Assembly (NCBI GenBank): GCA_017551095.1
Contig: JAFZMQ010000011.1
Span: 1-64,000 of the forward strand
DNA: 64,000 nucleotides
Direction: 5' to 3'
Source of the DNA: Clostridia bacterium
Lineage (GTDB): Bacteria; Bacillota; Clostridia; UBA1381
The position numbers and the translations under genes were made by a program. Shown piece by piece: positions 1-8,014 of the stretch (the first letter of the stretch is position 1; the number at the start of each line of letters is the position of its first letter). Below the pieces are notes generated by a model. It searched no databases and was not told where the DNA came from. It worked only from the letters and a program-made list of their open reading frames with translations.

Positions 1-34
1 CCTTTGACCTCATTCGGAGCAATCAAATAATTAC

Positions 35-62
35 GGCAGGTTAAATTAACCTGCCTGTTTTA
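35..62 (+). terminator. Terminator hairpin of an upstream gene
   Basis: A 10-bp perfect inverted repeat (GGCAGGTTAA / TTAACCTGCC, 1-nt loop) is followed by TGTTTTAT. It lies just before ybaK and probably ends a plus-strand gene left of the window. The T-run is short, so some readthrough into ybaK is possible. Confidence 0.6.
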
Positions 63-75
63 TAAGGAGATAAAA

Positions 76-546
76 ATGTCAGTTTTAAATGCAAAAGAAC
101 ATTTAAAAAAATACGGTTTAGACGGAAAAATTATGGAATTTACTAAGTCGTCCGCAACTGTTGCAGATGCCGCAAAGGCAATCGGCTGTAAAGAGGCAGA
201 AATCGCAAAAACTCTTTCTTTTAGTGTAAAGGATACGCCGATTTTAATTGTTGCGGCAGGTGATGCGAGAATTGATAACCGTAAATTTAAAGATGAATTC
301 CAAGAAAAAGCAAAAATGCTGCCCTTTGAAGATGTTAAAAAGCTTATCGGTCACGCAGTGGGCGGTGTATGTCCCTTTGGCATAAAAGACGGTGTTTTGG
401 TTTATCTTGACACCTCGCTGAAAAGATTTGAAACGGTTTATCCGGCTTGTGGGAGTTCAAATAGTGCTGTTAAACTAAGCTTAGCAGAGCTTGAAACGGC
501 TTCGGAATATAAGAAATGGGTAGATGTCTGCAAAGACATTATTTAA
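76..546 (+). CDS. ybaK: YbaK/ProX-family aminoacyl-tRNA deacylase
   Basis: Predicted cytosolic trans-editing enzyme that hydrolyses mischarged tRNA; known family members act on Cys-tRNAPro or Ala-tRNAPro. The single editing domain fills most of the 156 residues, a normal length. Lys45 in the IAKTLSF motif sits at the position of the family's catalytic lysine, and the glycine-rich motif HAVGGVCPFG (residues 93-102) lines the substrate pocket. The ATG is preceded by AAGGAG at 64-69. The gene is followed after 15 bp by rbgA and then apbE on the same strand, so it probably heads a short translation-related operon. Which amino acid it clears cannot be read from the sequence. Confidence 0.9.
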   Translation: MSVLNAKEHLKKYGLDGKIMEFTKSSATVADAAKAIGCKEAEIAKTLSFSVKDTPILIVAAGDARIDNRKFKDEFQEKAKMLPFEDVKKLIGHAVGGVCPFGIKDGVLVYLDTSLKRFETVYPACGSSNSAVKLSLAELETASEYKKWVDVCKDII

Positions 547-561
547 GAAAGGTACATTCTT

Positions 562-1422
562 ATGAATATTCAGTGGTACCCCGGACATATGGCAAAAACG
601 CGGCGTTTGCTTGAAGAAAATGTCAAAATTGTTGATGCTGTTGTTGAAATTTTAGATGCACGTATTCCATATTCCAGCAGAAATCCCAACTTTGATGACA
701 TTGTATCAAAAAAGCCACGCCTTATTTTGCTGAATAAATGCGATATGGCTGATGAGAAAATGACTGATAAGTGGGTAAGCTTTTATAAAAATAACGGTGT
801 GTCAGTCCTTCCTATAAGCTGTCTTAGCGGTTTTGGTATTAAACAAATTACCCCTGCAATTTTTGAACTTGTAAAGGATAAGACAGAAAAATACGCTGAA
901 AAAGGGATAAATAAGAGTATTAAAATAATGATAGTAGGTATTCCGAATGTCGGCAAGTCTACCGTCATTAACCGTCTTGTCGGAAAGGCTGCCGCAAAAA
1001 CGGGTGACCGTCCCGGCGTTACTACTTCAAAACAATGGATACGCATAAAAGACGGATTAGAGCTATTGGACACCCCAGGTATTCTCCCCCCTAAATTTGA
1101 GGACCAAAAAGTCGCGTTAAAACTTGCATACACAGGTGCAATCCGTGACGAAATTATGGAAATTGAAGAGATTGTCTCCTTACTTTTGGAGTTCTTGCGT
1201 GACAACTATTCCAAAAATCTTTCAGATAGGTACATATTATCTGAAATTGCATACTTGACAGGTTATGAGCTATTGAAAAAAATCGGAAAAAAACGCGGTT
1301 GCTTGGTTTCGGGAGGAGAAATCGACGAAACCCGCACTGCAAATATTGTATTGGAAGATTTCAGAAGCCTTAAATTAGGCAGAATTACACTTGAAAATAC
1401 GGAGGATATAAATGAGCAATAG
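562..1422 (+). CDS. rbgA: Ribosome biogenesis GTPase RbgA (YlqF)
   Basis: Circularly permuted GTPase needed for late assembly of the 50S subunit. The motif order is permuted as in the family: G4 NKCD (58-61) comes before G1 GIPNVGKS (126-133), G2 threonines (154-155) and G3 DTPG (170-173). The N-terminus IQWYPGHMAK is the family signature. The C-terminal 100 residues are the helical ANTAR-like RNA-binding part. At 286 residues it matches B. subtilis RbgA. Its stop overlaps the start of apbE by 11 bp, which indicates translational coupling. Confidence 0.96.
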   Translation: MNIQWYPGHMAKTRRLLEENVKIVDAVVEILDARIPYSSRNPNFDDIVSKKPRLILLNKCDMADEKMTDKWVSFYKNNGVSVLPISCLSGFGIKQITPAIFELVKDKTEKYAEKGINKSIKIMIVGIPNVGKSTVINRLVGKAAAKTGDRPGVTTSKQWIRIKDGLELLDTPGILPPKFEDQKVALKLAYTGAIRDEIMEIEEIVSLLLEFLRDNYSKNLSDRYILSEIAYLTGYELLKKIGKKRGCLVSGGEIDETRTANIVLEDFRSLKLGRITLENTEDINEQ

Positions 1423-2377
1423 CCAAAAAAGAGTACTTACGCTTTTTATAACAGTAATCGTAGTTTTATCTGTAATTTTTAGAATAAAAAGCACTGCAAA
1501 AGAGCGTAATGCCATTTTTTATGATTATTTTGACACCGTTACAGAGATTAAAGTGGTCTCAAAAAGCGACAAACCCATTTCCGATTGCAAGAAATATATA
1601 GAAAAGATGGACTCAGAGTTTTCAGCAGACAGCGAAAATGGGCTGATATATAGATTTAATAACGGTGAAACTGCTGATTTTGCAGATGATACCAAAGAGC
1701 TTATTGAATATGCGAGAAACTTCTCTAACGAAAATCCAGACTACTTTTCGGTATATCTTGACCCGCTTATAAAAGCCTGGGATATTAAAAATAACAAAGG
1801 GGTTATACCGGATGTACGTGAAAAACTTTTAGAATGTTCTAATGAAAACACACTTAATTTAGGCGGAATAGCAAAAGGATATGTTACGGAAAAGCTTGTT
1901 GAGATTCTCAAAAAAGACGGCGTTTCATCAGCTCTTATAAATCTTGGTGGAAATGCCTACGCCTACGGTAAAAAGCCCACTGGCGAAAGTTGGCGTATCG
2001 GTATTCAGAATCCAAAAGACGAAGATGGAATTGTTGGCATTATTTCAGCTGAAAATCTTGCAGTAATAACATCCGGCGATTATCAGCGTTATTTTGAGCT
2101 TGACGGTGTCCGTTACCACCATATTTTAAATCCGAAAACAGGATTTCCTGCAAATAACGGTCTGCATAGCGTTACGGTTATTTCAGATAACCCCACTCTT
2201 TGCGACGCACTTTCAACTTCCGCATTTGTTGCAGGTCTTAAAGACGGAATAGAGCTTTTAAAAAAATATAGCTGCATGGGAATTTTTATAACAGATGACA
2301 CCGTTTATTTTTCAAAAGAGCTTGAAAATATCTTTAAACAAACCGATTTTTCATATAAATATGAGTTTATATATTAA
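1412..2377 (+). CDS. apbE: FAD:protein FMN transferase (ApbE)
   Basis: Extracytoplasmic flavinyltransferase that transfers FMN from FAD to a threonine of target redox proteins such as Rnf/Nqr subunits. There is one N-terminal membrane segment (about residues 7-24) and no lipobox cysteine, so it is likely anchored by the signal segment. Family motifs are visible: NLGGIAKGY (~149-157), LINLGGNAYAYG, HHILNPKTGFP (~236-246) and the CDALSTSAF motif near residue 270 that binds metal and FAD. The 321-residue length is normal. The start overlaps rbgA and is preceded by GGAGG. No flavinylated partner is encoded in this window. Confidence 0.93.
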   Translation: MSNSQKRVLTLFITVIVVLSVIFRIKSTAKERNAIFYDYFDTVTEIKVVSKSDKPISDCKKYIEKMDSEFSADSENGLIYRFNNGETADFADDTKELIEYARNFSNENPDYFSVYLDPLIKAWDIKNNKGVIPDVREKLLECSNENTLNLGGIAKGYVTEKLVEILKKDGVSSALINLGGNAYAYGKKPTGESWRIGIQNPKDEDGIVGIISAENLAVITSGDYQRYFELDGVRYHHILNPKTGFPANNGLHSVTVISDNPTLCDALSTSAFVAGLKDGIELLKKYSCMGIFITDDTVYFSKELENIFKQTDFSYKYEFIY

Positions 2378-2402
2378 AAAAATGCCCTAAGGCATCTTTT
2401 TT
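2376..2402. terminator. Bidirectional terminator between apbE and the SLH protein
   Basis: AAAAAATGCC-ctaa-GGCATCTTTTTT forms a short stem with A/T runs on both sides. It can end apbE on the plus strand and the convergent SLH gene on the minus strand. Its right edge touches the stop codon of the SLH gene. Confidence 0.8.
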
Positions 2403-4662
2403 AAAAGCTTTTGCTTATTATATTATAAATCATTGCTGCTGCTTCGGCACGAGTTACACTTGCTATTGGTCGGAATGTATTATCAGGATAGCCTGACACA
2501 AAGCCGCGTTCAAACATCATATACACAGCCTCTTTTGCCCAATCGGGAATATCTGCATCATCATCAAATTTATTTTCAGACATACTTTCAAGATTTAAAA
2601 CCCTGCTCAGAATGGTTATTGCCTCAGCTCTTGTCAATGTGACTTGCGGTGAAAAGAAAAGGTTTCCCTTGCTCCCTGCTCTGCCTGCAATAATGCCCTT
2701 ATTTACCATTGTAAAAACATACGGCTTTGCCCAATCGGAAATTTTATCAATATCATCAAATTCTTTTTTACATTCGGTTGCAGTTTCAGTATTCACACCA
2801 AGCATTCTGCACATAATTACCGCAAATTCTTCTCTGCTTATATCCTTGCCGGGAAAAAACGAAAAACCGTTTTCTGTTTGATAACCGCTTACAATTCCGT
2901 TATCGTAAACATATTTTATCTGCTCTTTTGCCCAATGATTTTTTATATCCGAAAATGGATATGAACTTTCAACCTTTACGGGTATTTCACAAACTTTTTC
3001 ACCCGCTGATACCGATAAAATCCCCTCACCGCCGTTTGAAGTTACAGTCAATGTGTTTCCGTTTATTATGCCAATATCCTCGCTTACTGAAAGCTTAAAG
3101 CTATCTTGATTTGCTTTTAGCTTTTTGCCGTAATACCAAGCGTCAAATGAAAGCTTGATAGTATCGTCTTTTTGTAAATTTAATGATTTAATTTCATTCC
3201 CTGATTCATCTTTTATAACAATATCTGTCGGCGTTTCATAGCTATGGCAGTATGTTTCCGTCACCACATCTCCCGAAGTCGCAGTAAGTGTTACTGTTCC
3301 CGTGCCTTTTGCGGTAAAAATATTACCGTCAATCTCACCCGTAGACGCGGTTATTTTAACATCACTTGGCACTTCCATAGGATAAAAGTTAGTATCTACT
3401 GCCTTAGGTATTAAAACCTCCTGATAGCCTACAAGATAGTGTTCTTCAAAAGGATATAGGTGAATTCCACCTAATATTCCTGTTGGAGATTCATTGTTTT
3501 GTAAAAAGAGATAGTTTGCACAGCTTCGTAAATTGCTTCCGGAAGGAGAATTGATAACCTCACTTTCATAATATCCCGGGTAAATTCCTAAAAGCGATGT
3601 AGAGCCTCCGCCGTCTAAATTGATTGCATCAACACAACCCAGCTCCTTTAATCTTTTCGCAAGAGTTTCTATTTTTATACCGTAGCTATACCCGCTCTGC
3701 CGTCCGTCGATTACATAGAAAATAATTTCCCCGTTTTCAGTTATTCCAACCGCAGTTCTCGGTGCTGTACCTTGCGGGAAATCGTCTGCAATAACGCCGT
3801 TTTTGATAAGTGTTTCTCCAACGCTGCCCATAGCAAGTTTTACATTTTCAAAGCGTTCATCACTATCGGTATATGATGTAATCTTAACTTCGCTCCCTAT
3901 TTCAAGGCTATTGAGCTTATTAAACAGTTCCTCGTCACTGTTCTCGTTAAGGGTTAAAAGAAATTGTCCGTCAGGAATTTTAACTGCACCGGTATATATA
4001 AACTTATCACACACGGTAGCCGTAATTGTTTTCCCTATGCTTAAATCACCCTCAATTTCGTCTAAAATCAAAGTAAGAGACGGGATTTCGTTATGATTAT
4101 CTTCATCAAAATCAGGGGTATAAAGATTTATTATAGGTGTTGTGTCCTGATTATACTTATTGATATGCGATATTTCCAGCTCTATCTCATCAAATTTCAG
4201 CATAGTAGTTATTTTAAGCGGTGCAATAAAGGCACTGCCGTCACTATTTATGCCTATTGTTTCATATTCTTCGGTATCTTTTGTGATAATTTTTCCGTCA
4301 GAAATGGCAAGTCCCATAGGTATGCCCGTTGCAAAGGAAAAAAAGGACGCATTTATACCGATTAGCGGGTTTTGACCGCTGTTTTTCATAATCTCTTCTG
4401 CTTTTTTTATATTTCTAAGCCCCCAAACCGATTCACCACCTGCAAGATATGGCGTAACTGCGGTATTGGGCGTATATTTTGCATAATACTCCGTCTGCAT
4501 ACCTACGCCGCTTTGTGTTGACAGAAACTCATTTTTATATAAATCCGTGCCTTTCCCTATCTGGTGCGACCAGCCTGAAACCTCGTTTCCTAAAACCGCA
4601 CCGTAGGCAGTATTGGCAAAAAAAGTAAGTCCTATTAAAGTTGCCAAAATTCTTTTTTTCAT
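2401..4662 (-). CDS. SLH-domain phosphodiester glycosidase (NAGPA-type) surface protein
   Basis: Predicted secreted, cell-wall-attached hydrolase of 753 residues. A signal peptide (residues 1-22, MKKRILATLIGLTFFANTAYG) is followed by a NAGPA-like phosphodiester glycosidase domain (~70-390) with NASFF (~104-108), a basic APRTAVGI segment and NLDGGGSTSL near residue 345. A Big/Ig-like region (~430-560) follows, then three S-layer homology repeats (~575-753: FSDIKNHWAKEQI, FDDIDKISDWAKPY, FDDDADIPDWAKEA) that bind pyruvylated wall polymers. Relatives remove capping N-acetylglucosamine-1-phosphate or act on wall glycopolymers; the substrate here is unknown. GAGGT precedes the ATG. It is monocistronic between two terminators with its own promoter. 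Confidence 0.88.
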   Translation of the reverse strand: MKKRILATLIGLTFFANTAYGAVLGNEVSGWSHQIGKGTDLYKNEFLSTQSGVGMQTEYYAKYTPNTAVTPYLAGGESVWGLRNIKKAEEIMKNSGQNPLIGINASFFSFATGIPMGLAISDGKIITKDTEEYETIGINSDGSAFIAPLKITTMLKFDEIELEISHINKYNQDTTPIINLYTPDFDEDNHNEIPSLTLILDEIEGDLSIGKTITATVCDKFIYTGAVKIPDGQFLLTLNENSDEELFNKLNSLEIGSEVKITSYTDSDERFENVKLAMGSVGETLIKNGVIADDFPQGTAPRTAVGITENGEIIFYVIDGRQSGYSYGIKIETLAKRLKELGCVDAINLDGGGSTSLLGIYPGYYESEVINSPSGSNLRSCANYLFLQNNESPTGILGGIHLYPFEEHYLVGYQEVLIPKAVDTNFYPMEVPSDVKITASTGEIDGNIFTAKGTGTVTLTATSGDVVTETYCHSYETPTDIVIKDESGNEIKSLNLQKDDTIKLSFDAWYYGKKLKANQDSFKLSVSEDIGIINGNTLTVTSNGGEGILSVSAGEKVCEIPVKVESSYPFSDIKNHWAKEQIKYVYDNGIVSGYQTENGFSFFPGKDISREEFAVIMCRMLGVNTETATECKKEFDDIDKISDWAKPYVFTMVNKGIIAGRAGSKGNLFFSPQVTLTRAEAITILSRVLNLESMSENKFDDDADIPDWAKEAVYMMFERGFVSGYPDNTFRPIASVTRAEAAAMIYNIISKSF

Positions 4663-4685
4663 GTCGATACCTCGCTTTCAAGTAG

Positions 4686-4714
4686 ATTATACTGTAAAAA
4701 AGAAAAAAAGTAAA
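4686..4714 (-). promoter_or_regulatory. Sigma-A-like promoter of the SLH protein gene
   Basis: On the minus strand, TTTACT (4709-4714) and TATAAT (4686-4691) are separated by 17 bp, upstream of the start at 4662. The spacer is T-rich. This was found by eye and not scored. Confidence 0.65.
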
Positions 4715-4724
4715 TAAGCAAGAC

Positions 4725-4758
4725 AAAAAAATCTCCCCATTTTTATGGGAAGATTTTT
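4725..4758 (-). terminator. Terminator of the ferredoxin oxidoreductase operon
   Basis: On the minus strand a stem of AAATCTTCCCAT and ATGGGGAGATTT with a short loop is followed by a T-run. It is the first clear stand-alone terminator after the gamma subunit, and so ends the operon that starts at the T-box near 10.6 kb. Confidence 0.8.
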
Positions 4759-4767
4759 GGTTTTTTG

Positions 4768-5301
4768 TCAGAAATTGTAACCTGCCTCTAAGGCTTTTAG
4801 GTTAATTTCAAGCATATCTGCTTTTCTTGCCGGAATGACCTTTTTAAGTCCTTCCGAAATAGTATTAAAGTCAACCGCACCTGTTTCTTTTATAACCTTT
4901 CCTATCATTATCATATTTGCAAGAGTCGGAGCACCGATTTCCGTTGCCATTTTTGTTGCAGGAATATAGAATGCCTCAACATCATTTCTTTCAACCTTGC
5001 GGTCGATAAGAGTTGATTCTACAAATATTTTTCCGCCCGAAGCAGTTGCATTTTCGTATTTATCAAGCGACGGCAGATTCATCGCAATTAAAACATTCGG
5101 ATTTGACACAATAGGTGAACCTACGGGGGTATCGCTTAGAATAACACTACAATTAGCCGTTCCGCCACGCATCTCAGGACCGTATGACGGGAGCCAACTA
5201 ACCTGTTTGTTTTCTGTAAGACCCTTGTATGCAAGGCATTTACCGGCGAAAAGTACGCCCTGTCCGCCAAAACCGGCTATTAAAATATTAAAGGTACTCA
5301 T
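4768..5301 (-). CDS. 2-oxoacid:ferredoxin oxidoreductase, gamma subunit
   Basis: Gamma (POR_N-type Rossmann) subunit of a four-subunit 2-oxoacid:ferredoxin oxidoreductase, which oxidatively decarboxylates a 2-oxoacid to the acyl-CoA and reduces ferredoxin. The glycine-rich nucleotide motif GFGGQGVLFAG lies at residues 11-21 and the family signature YGPEMRGGTANC near 40-51. At 177 residues it is of normal length. It is the last gene of the operon and overlaps the beta subunit by 1 bp, which points to translational coupling. Closest in character to VOR/KOR-type enzymes, but substrate preference is inferred mainly from the alpha subunit and the operon. Confidence 0.9.
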   Translation of the reverse strand: MSTFNILIAGFGGQGVLFAGKCLAYKGLTENKQVSWLPSYGPEMRGGTANCSVILSDTPVGSPIVSNPNVLIAMNLPSLDKYENATASGGKIFVESTLIDRKVERNDVEAFYIPATKMATEIGAPTLANMIMIGKVIKETGAVDFNTISEGLKKVIPARKADMLEINLKALEAGYNF

Positions 5302-6047
5302 TATTTCGCCTCCCCGCTTCTGTCTTTATATACACCCAAAGGATAATACGGAATCATATTATCGTCTATCCATTTTAATGCGTCTTTCGGAGTCATTCCC
5401 CAGTTGGTAGGACAGCTTGAAATAACCTCAACCAAGGAGAATCCTTTACCGTTTACCTGATTTTCAAAAGCCTTTTTAATAGTCGCTTTTGCATTTTTTA
5501 TATTTTTTACATTATTTACCGCAACCCGTGCAAGAAATTCAGGTCCGTCAAGCTGTGAAAGCATCTCGCAAATCTTTACAGGGAAACCGCAAAGTGATGT
5601 ATCTCTTCCATATGGAGAGGTTTGTGTAACCTGTCCCGGAAGTGATGTCGGTGCCATTTGACCACCTGTCATACCGTAGATTGCATTATTTACGAATATA
5701 ACGGTTATATTTTCATTTCTTGTTGCAGAATGAACCGTTTCCGCCGTTCCTATTGACGCTAAATCACCGTCACCCTGATATGTGAAAACTATATTTTCGG
5801 GATTTGCCCGTTTTATACCTGTTGCAACAGCAGGAGCTCTGCCGTGAGCAGCTTCAACCATATCACAGGCAAAATAATCATATGCCATAACGGCACAGCC
5901 AACAGGTGCAACACCTATTGTTCTGCCCTCTATGCCAAGCTCGTCTATCGCCTCTGCAACAAGACGGTGAATAATACCGTGAGTACAGCCGGGGCAATAG
6001 TGGAGCGGTGCATCTGTAAGTGATTTCGGTTTATCAAATACTATCAT
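5301..6047 (-). CDS. 2-oxoacid:ferredoxin oxidoreductase, beta (TPP-binding) subunit
   Basis: Thiamine-diphosphate-binding subunit. The HYCPGCTHG motif (16-24) is typical of VOR/KOR beta chains. The TPP motif runs from GDGDLASIG (92-100) to the [13 protein letters not shown] segment (118-130). This beta chain has no separate 4Fe-4S ferredoxin domain; the clusters are supplied by the small delta subunit in the same operon. It is 248 residues long. The start overlaps the alpha stop by 1 bp and the stop overlaps the gamma start, so all three are probably translated as a coupled set. The enzyme is oxygen-sensitive and cytosolic, as expected of an anaerobe. Confidence 0.93.
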   Translation of the reverse strand: MIVFDKPKSLTDAPLHYCPGCTHGIIHRLVAEAIDELGIEGRTIGVAPVGCAVMAYDYFACDMVEAAHGRAPAVATGIKRANPENIVFTYQGDGDLASIGTAETVHSATRNENITVIFVNNAIYGMTGGQMAPTSLPGQVTQTSPYGRDTSLCGFPVKICEMLSQLDGPEFLARVAVNNVKNIKNAKATIKKAFENQVNGKGFSLVEVISSCPTNWGMTPKDALKWIDDNMIPYYPLGVYKDRSGEAK

Positions 6048-7111
6048 TAGTTTATACCCCCTTGTGTCTCTTTGATCTTCTGCAAAACTTCCTCAGGTGA
6101 CGGAATCATGCCGCCGACACGGTTGCAAAGCATTACGGGACGCGTACATTTGGTTGCAAGTTCAATATCCTCAACCATTTGTCCCATTGAAAGTTCAACA
6201 GAAATGAATGCTTTTACATTTTTTGAGGCTTCTAAAAGTCTCTTTTTCGGGAACGGCCAAAGCGTAATAGGTCTTATCATACCTGCCTTAATTCCCTGCT
6301 TTCTTGCCTCAACTACTGCGTTTTGTGAAACACGGGCAGCTATGCCGAATGCGACAATACAGATTTCTGCATCGTCCATCATAAATTCTTCGTACATAAC
6401 TTCGTTTTCTTCGATTTTTTTGTATCTCTCAAAACGGGTAAAGTTCTCTTTTTCAAGCTGTTCGGGTTTTAAATAAAGAGAATTTACAATATTATGTTCT
6501 CTTTTTTTCTGTGTTCCCGTTACCGCCCAAGGCTTATCAAAGGTCTTTATTTCAGCATCGTCACGGATTTCAACAGGCTCCATCATCTGTCCCATAGTTC
6601 CGTCAGCCAAAATCATAGCAGTCATTCTGTATTCATCAGCAAGTTCAAAGCCCTTTATAGTAAGGTCAGCCATTTCCTGAACAGACGCAGGTGCTAAAAC
6701 AATCATACGGAAATCACCGTGTCCACCCGCTTTGGTTGCCTGAAAATAATCAGATTGTGACGGCTGGATTCCGCCAAGACCGGGACCGCCTCTTTGCACA
6801 TTTACAACAAATGCAGGTAGGTCTGAACCTGCCAAATATGATAGTCCCTCGCTCTTTAATGCAACACCGGGGCTTGAAGAAGATGTCATTACCCTCTTTC
6901 CTGCCGCTGAAACGCCGTAAACCATATTTATTGCGGCAATTTCACTCTCAGCTTGTAAAAATGTTCCGCCGATTTTCGGCATTCTTTTTGCCATATAAGC
7001 AGCTATTTCTGTCTGCGGAGTTATCGGGTAGCCGAAATAATGACGGCAACCTGCTTTAATCGCAGCTTCTGCAATAGCTTCATTTCCTTTCATCAAAACC
7101 TTTTCAGCCAT
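6047..7111 (-). CDS. vorB: 2-oxoacid:ferredoxin oxidoreductase, alpha subunit (VorB-like)
   Basis: Alpha subunit carrying the pyrimidine-binding domain ([14 protein letters not shown], residues ~27-40) and the transketolase C-like domain (~250-345). The segment [17 protein letters not shown] and the [15 protein letters not shown] motif (~108-122) are typical of VOR/KOR alpha chains, where this 354-residue form is usually named VorB (3-methyl-2-oxobutanoate dehydrogenase). It therefore most likely acts on branched-chain 2-oxoacids from Val, Leu and Ile, making isobutyryl-CoA and its homologues. Aryl or straight-chain 2-oxoacids cannot be excluded. It lies 9 bp downstream of the ferredoxin subunit in the T-box operon. 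Confidence 0.9.
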   Translation of the reverse strand: MAEKVLMKGNEAIAEAAIKAGCRHYFGYPITPQTEIAAYMAKRMPKIGGTFLQAESEIAAINMVYGVSAAGKRVMTSSSSPGVALKSEGLSYLAGSDLPAFVVNVQRGGPGLGGIQPSQSDYFQATKAGGHGDFRMIVLAPASVQEMADLTIKGFELADEYRMTAMILADGTMGQMMEPVEIRDDAEIKTFDKPWAVTGTQKKREHNIVNSLYLKPEQLEKENFTRFERYKKIEENEVMYEEFMMDDAEICIVAFGIAARVSQNAVVEARKQGIKAGMIRPITLWPFPKKRLLEASKNVKAFISVELSMGQMVEDIELATKCTRPVMLCNRVGGMIPSPEEVLQKIKETQGGIN

Positions 7112-7120
7112 TTAAAATAC

Positions 7121-7327
7121 CTACCTTTCTACTGTAATTATGCAATCGGGACACATTGTCGCACAAAATGCACAGCCAATACATTTTTCTTGGTCTGTCA
7201 TTTCAACAGGAGAGTGTCCCTTTTTGTTTATTTTATCCTTTGCAATAACAAGAATTTGCTTAGGACACGCATCAACACATAATCCGCAGCCTTTGCAAAG
7301 GTCTGTTTTAAAAGTAAGCTTTGCCAT
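7121..7327 (-). CDS. 2-oxoacid:ferredoxin oxidoreductase, delta subunit (2x[4Fe-4S] ferredoxin)
   Basis: Small ferredoxin-like subunit of 68 residues that carries electrons from the thiamine-bound intermediate to external ferredoxin. Two complete CxxCxxCxxxCP motifs are present: CKGCGLCVDACP (12-23) and CIGCAFCATMCP (~50-61), so two [4Fe-4S] clusters are expected. It starts 3 bp after the P-loop ATPase gene stops and lies 9 bp before the alpha subunit. The delta-alpha-beta-gamma order is the common one for VOR/KOR-type operons. Confidence 0.92.
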   Translation of the reverse strand: MAKLTFKTDLCKGCGLCVDACPKQILVIAKDKINKKGHSPVEMTDQEKCIGCAFCATMCPDCIITVER

Positions 7328-7330
7328 TTT

Positions 7331-8005
7331 TTAAATCTCCTTTTCTATTTTATAGTACTTTTTTTGAAGCTCAAGCTTAAAAAGCTCAGAATTACTGTTT
7401 TGAAATTCAGGGTAAACATTTTCAGAAACCGCCGTGAATACAACGGGAAGCTTGGAAAGCTCGGCAAGTTTTTTAAGCTCTTTTTCTTTTTTTGTTATAT
7501 CAAAAGCCGTCGTTTCGTCACCAATATTAGAGTTATGCACTATTCCCGTAAAGCGAATGTGTCCTGCAAGTTCAATCTCACGCATAACTTGAAGTGCATC
7601 TTCGGCAATTTGCGTTAAAGGTCTGTAAAAGTTTGCGACAAAGAGCATTTCAAAGTCATTTTCGTCTGTAATGTCAGGTGCAAATCTGCCTAATGCAACC
7701 GCTCCCCTGTCATCACCGCCGACATCTATCACAAGTTTTTTGCTTTTGTCGGCAATCCTTGCGTAAATCTCCTTAGGAAGTGCAGGAGCGTCAAGGTTTG
7801 TGTTTGCATATTCGGACGAAACAAGCTCAATACCGCATTTTTTCAGGTCTTCCTCGCTGTCTTTTGTGCGAAAGTAAGGATTTACTATGTCTAAATCTAT
7901 GATTGAAACATCAAAACCCTCACTTTTTATGAATTTTGCGTAATTTACGGCAATGTTTGTTTTCCCGCTGCCGTAATGACCAGCAAACAAGGTAATTCTC
8001 TTCAT
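7331..8005 (-). CDS. P-loop ATP-binding protein of the VOR operon (function unknown)
   Basis: A 224-residue cytosolic protein with an N-terminal phosphate-binding loop GHYGSGKTNIAVNYA (residues 9-23), a switch-like SIIDLDIVNPYFRT (~35-48) and a second acidic motif VIDVGGDD (~93-100). These place it in the SIMIBI (MinD/NifH/CobQ-like) superclass of dimeric ATPases. No membrane helix or cluster-binding cysteine pair is evident. It is tightly packed between the acyl-CoA synthetase fusion (9 bp) and the ferredoxin subunit (3 bp). Its role is not known to me. A chaperone or cofactor-loading role for the oxidoreductase is an inference from position only. Confidence 0.75.
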   Translation of the reverse strand: MKRITLFAGHYGSGKTNIAVNYAKFIKSEGFDVSIIDLDIVNPYFRTKDSEEDLKKCGIELVSSEYANTNLDAPALPKEIYARIADKSKKLVIDVGGDDRGAVALGRFAPDITDENDFEMLFVANFYRPLTQIAEDALQVMREIELAGHIRFTGIVHNSNIGDETTAFDITKKEKELKKLAELSKLPVVFTAVSENVYPEFQNSNSELFKLELQKKYYKIEKEI

Positions 8006-8014
8006 TATTGCTCC

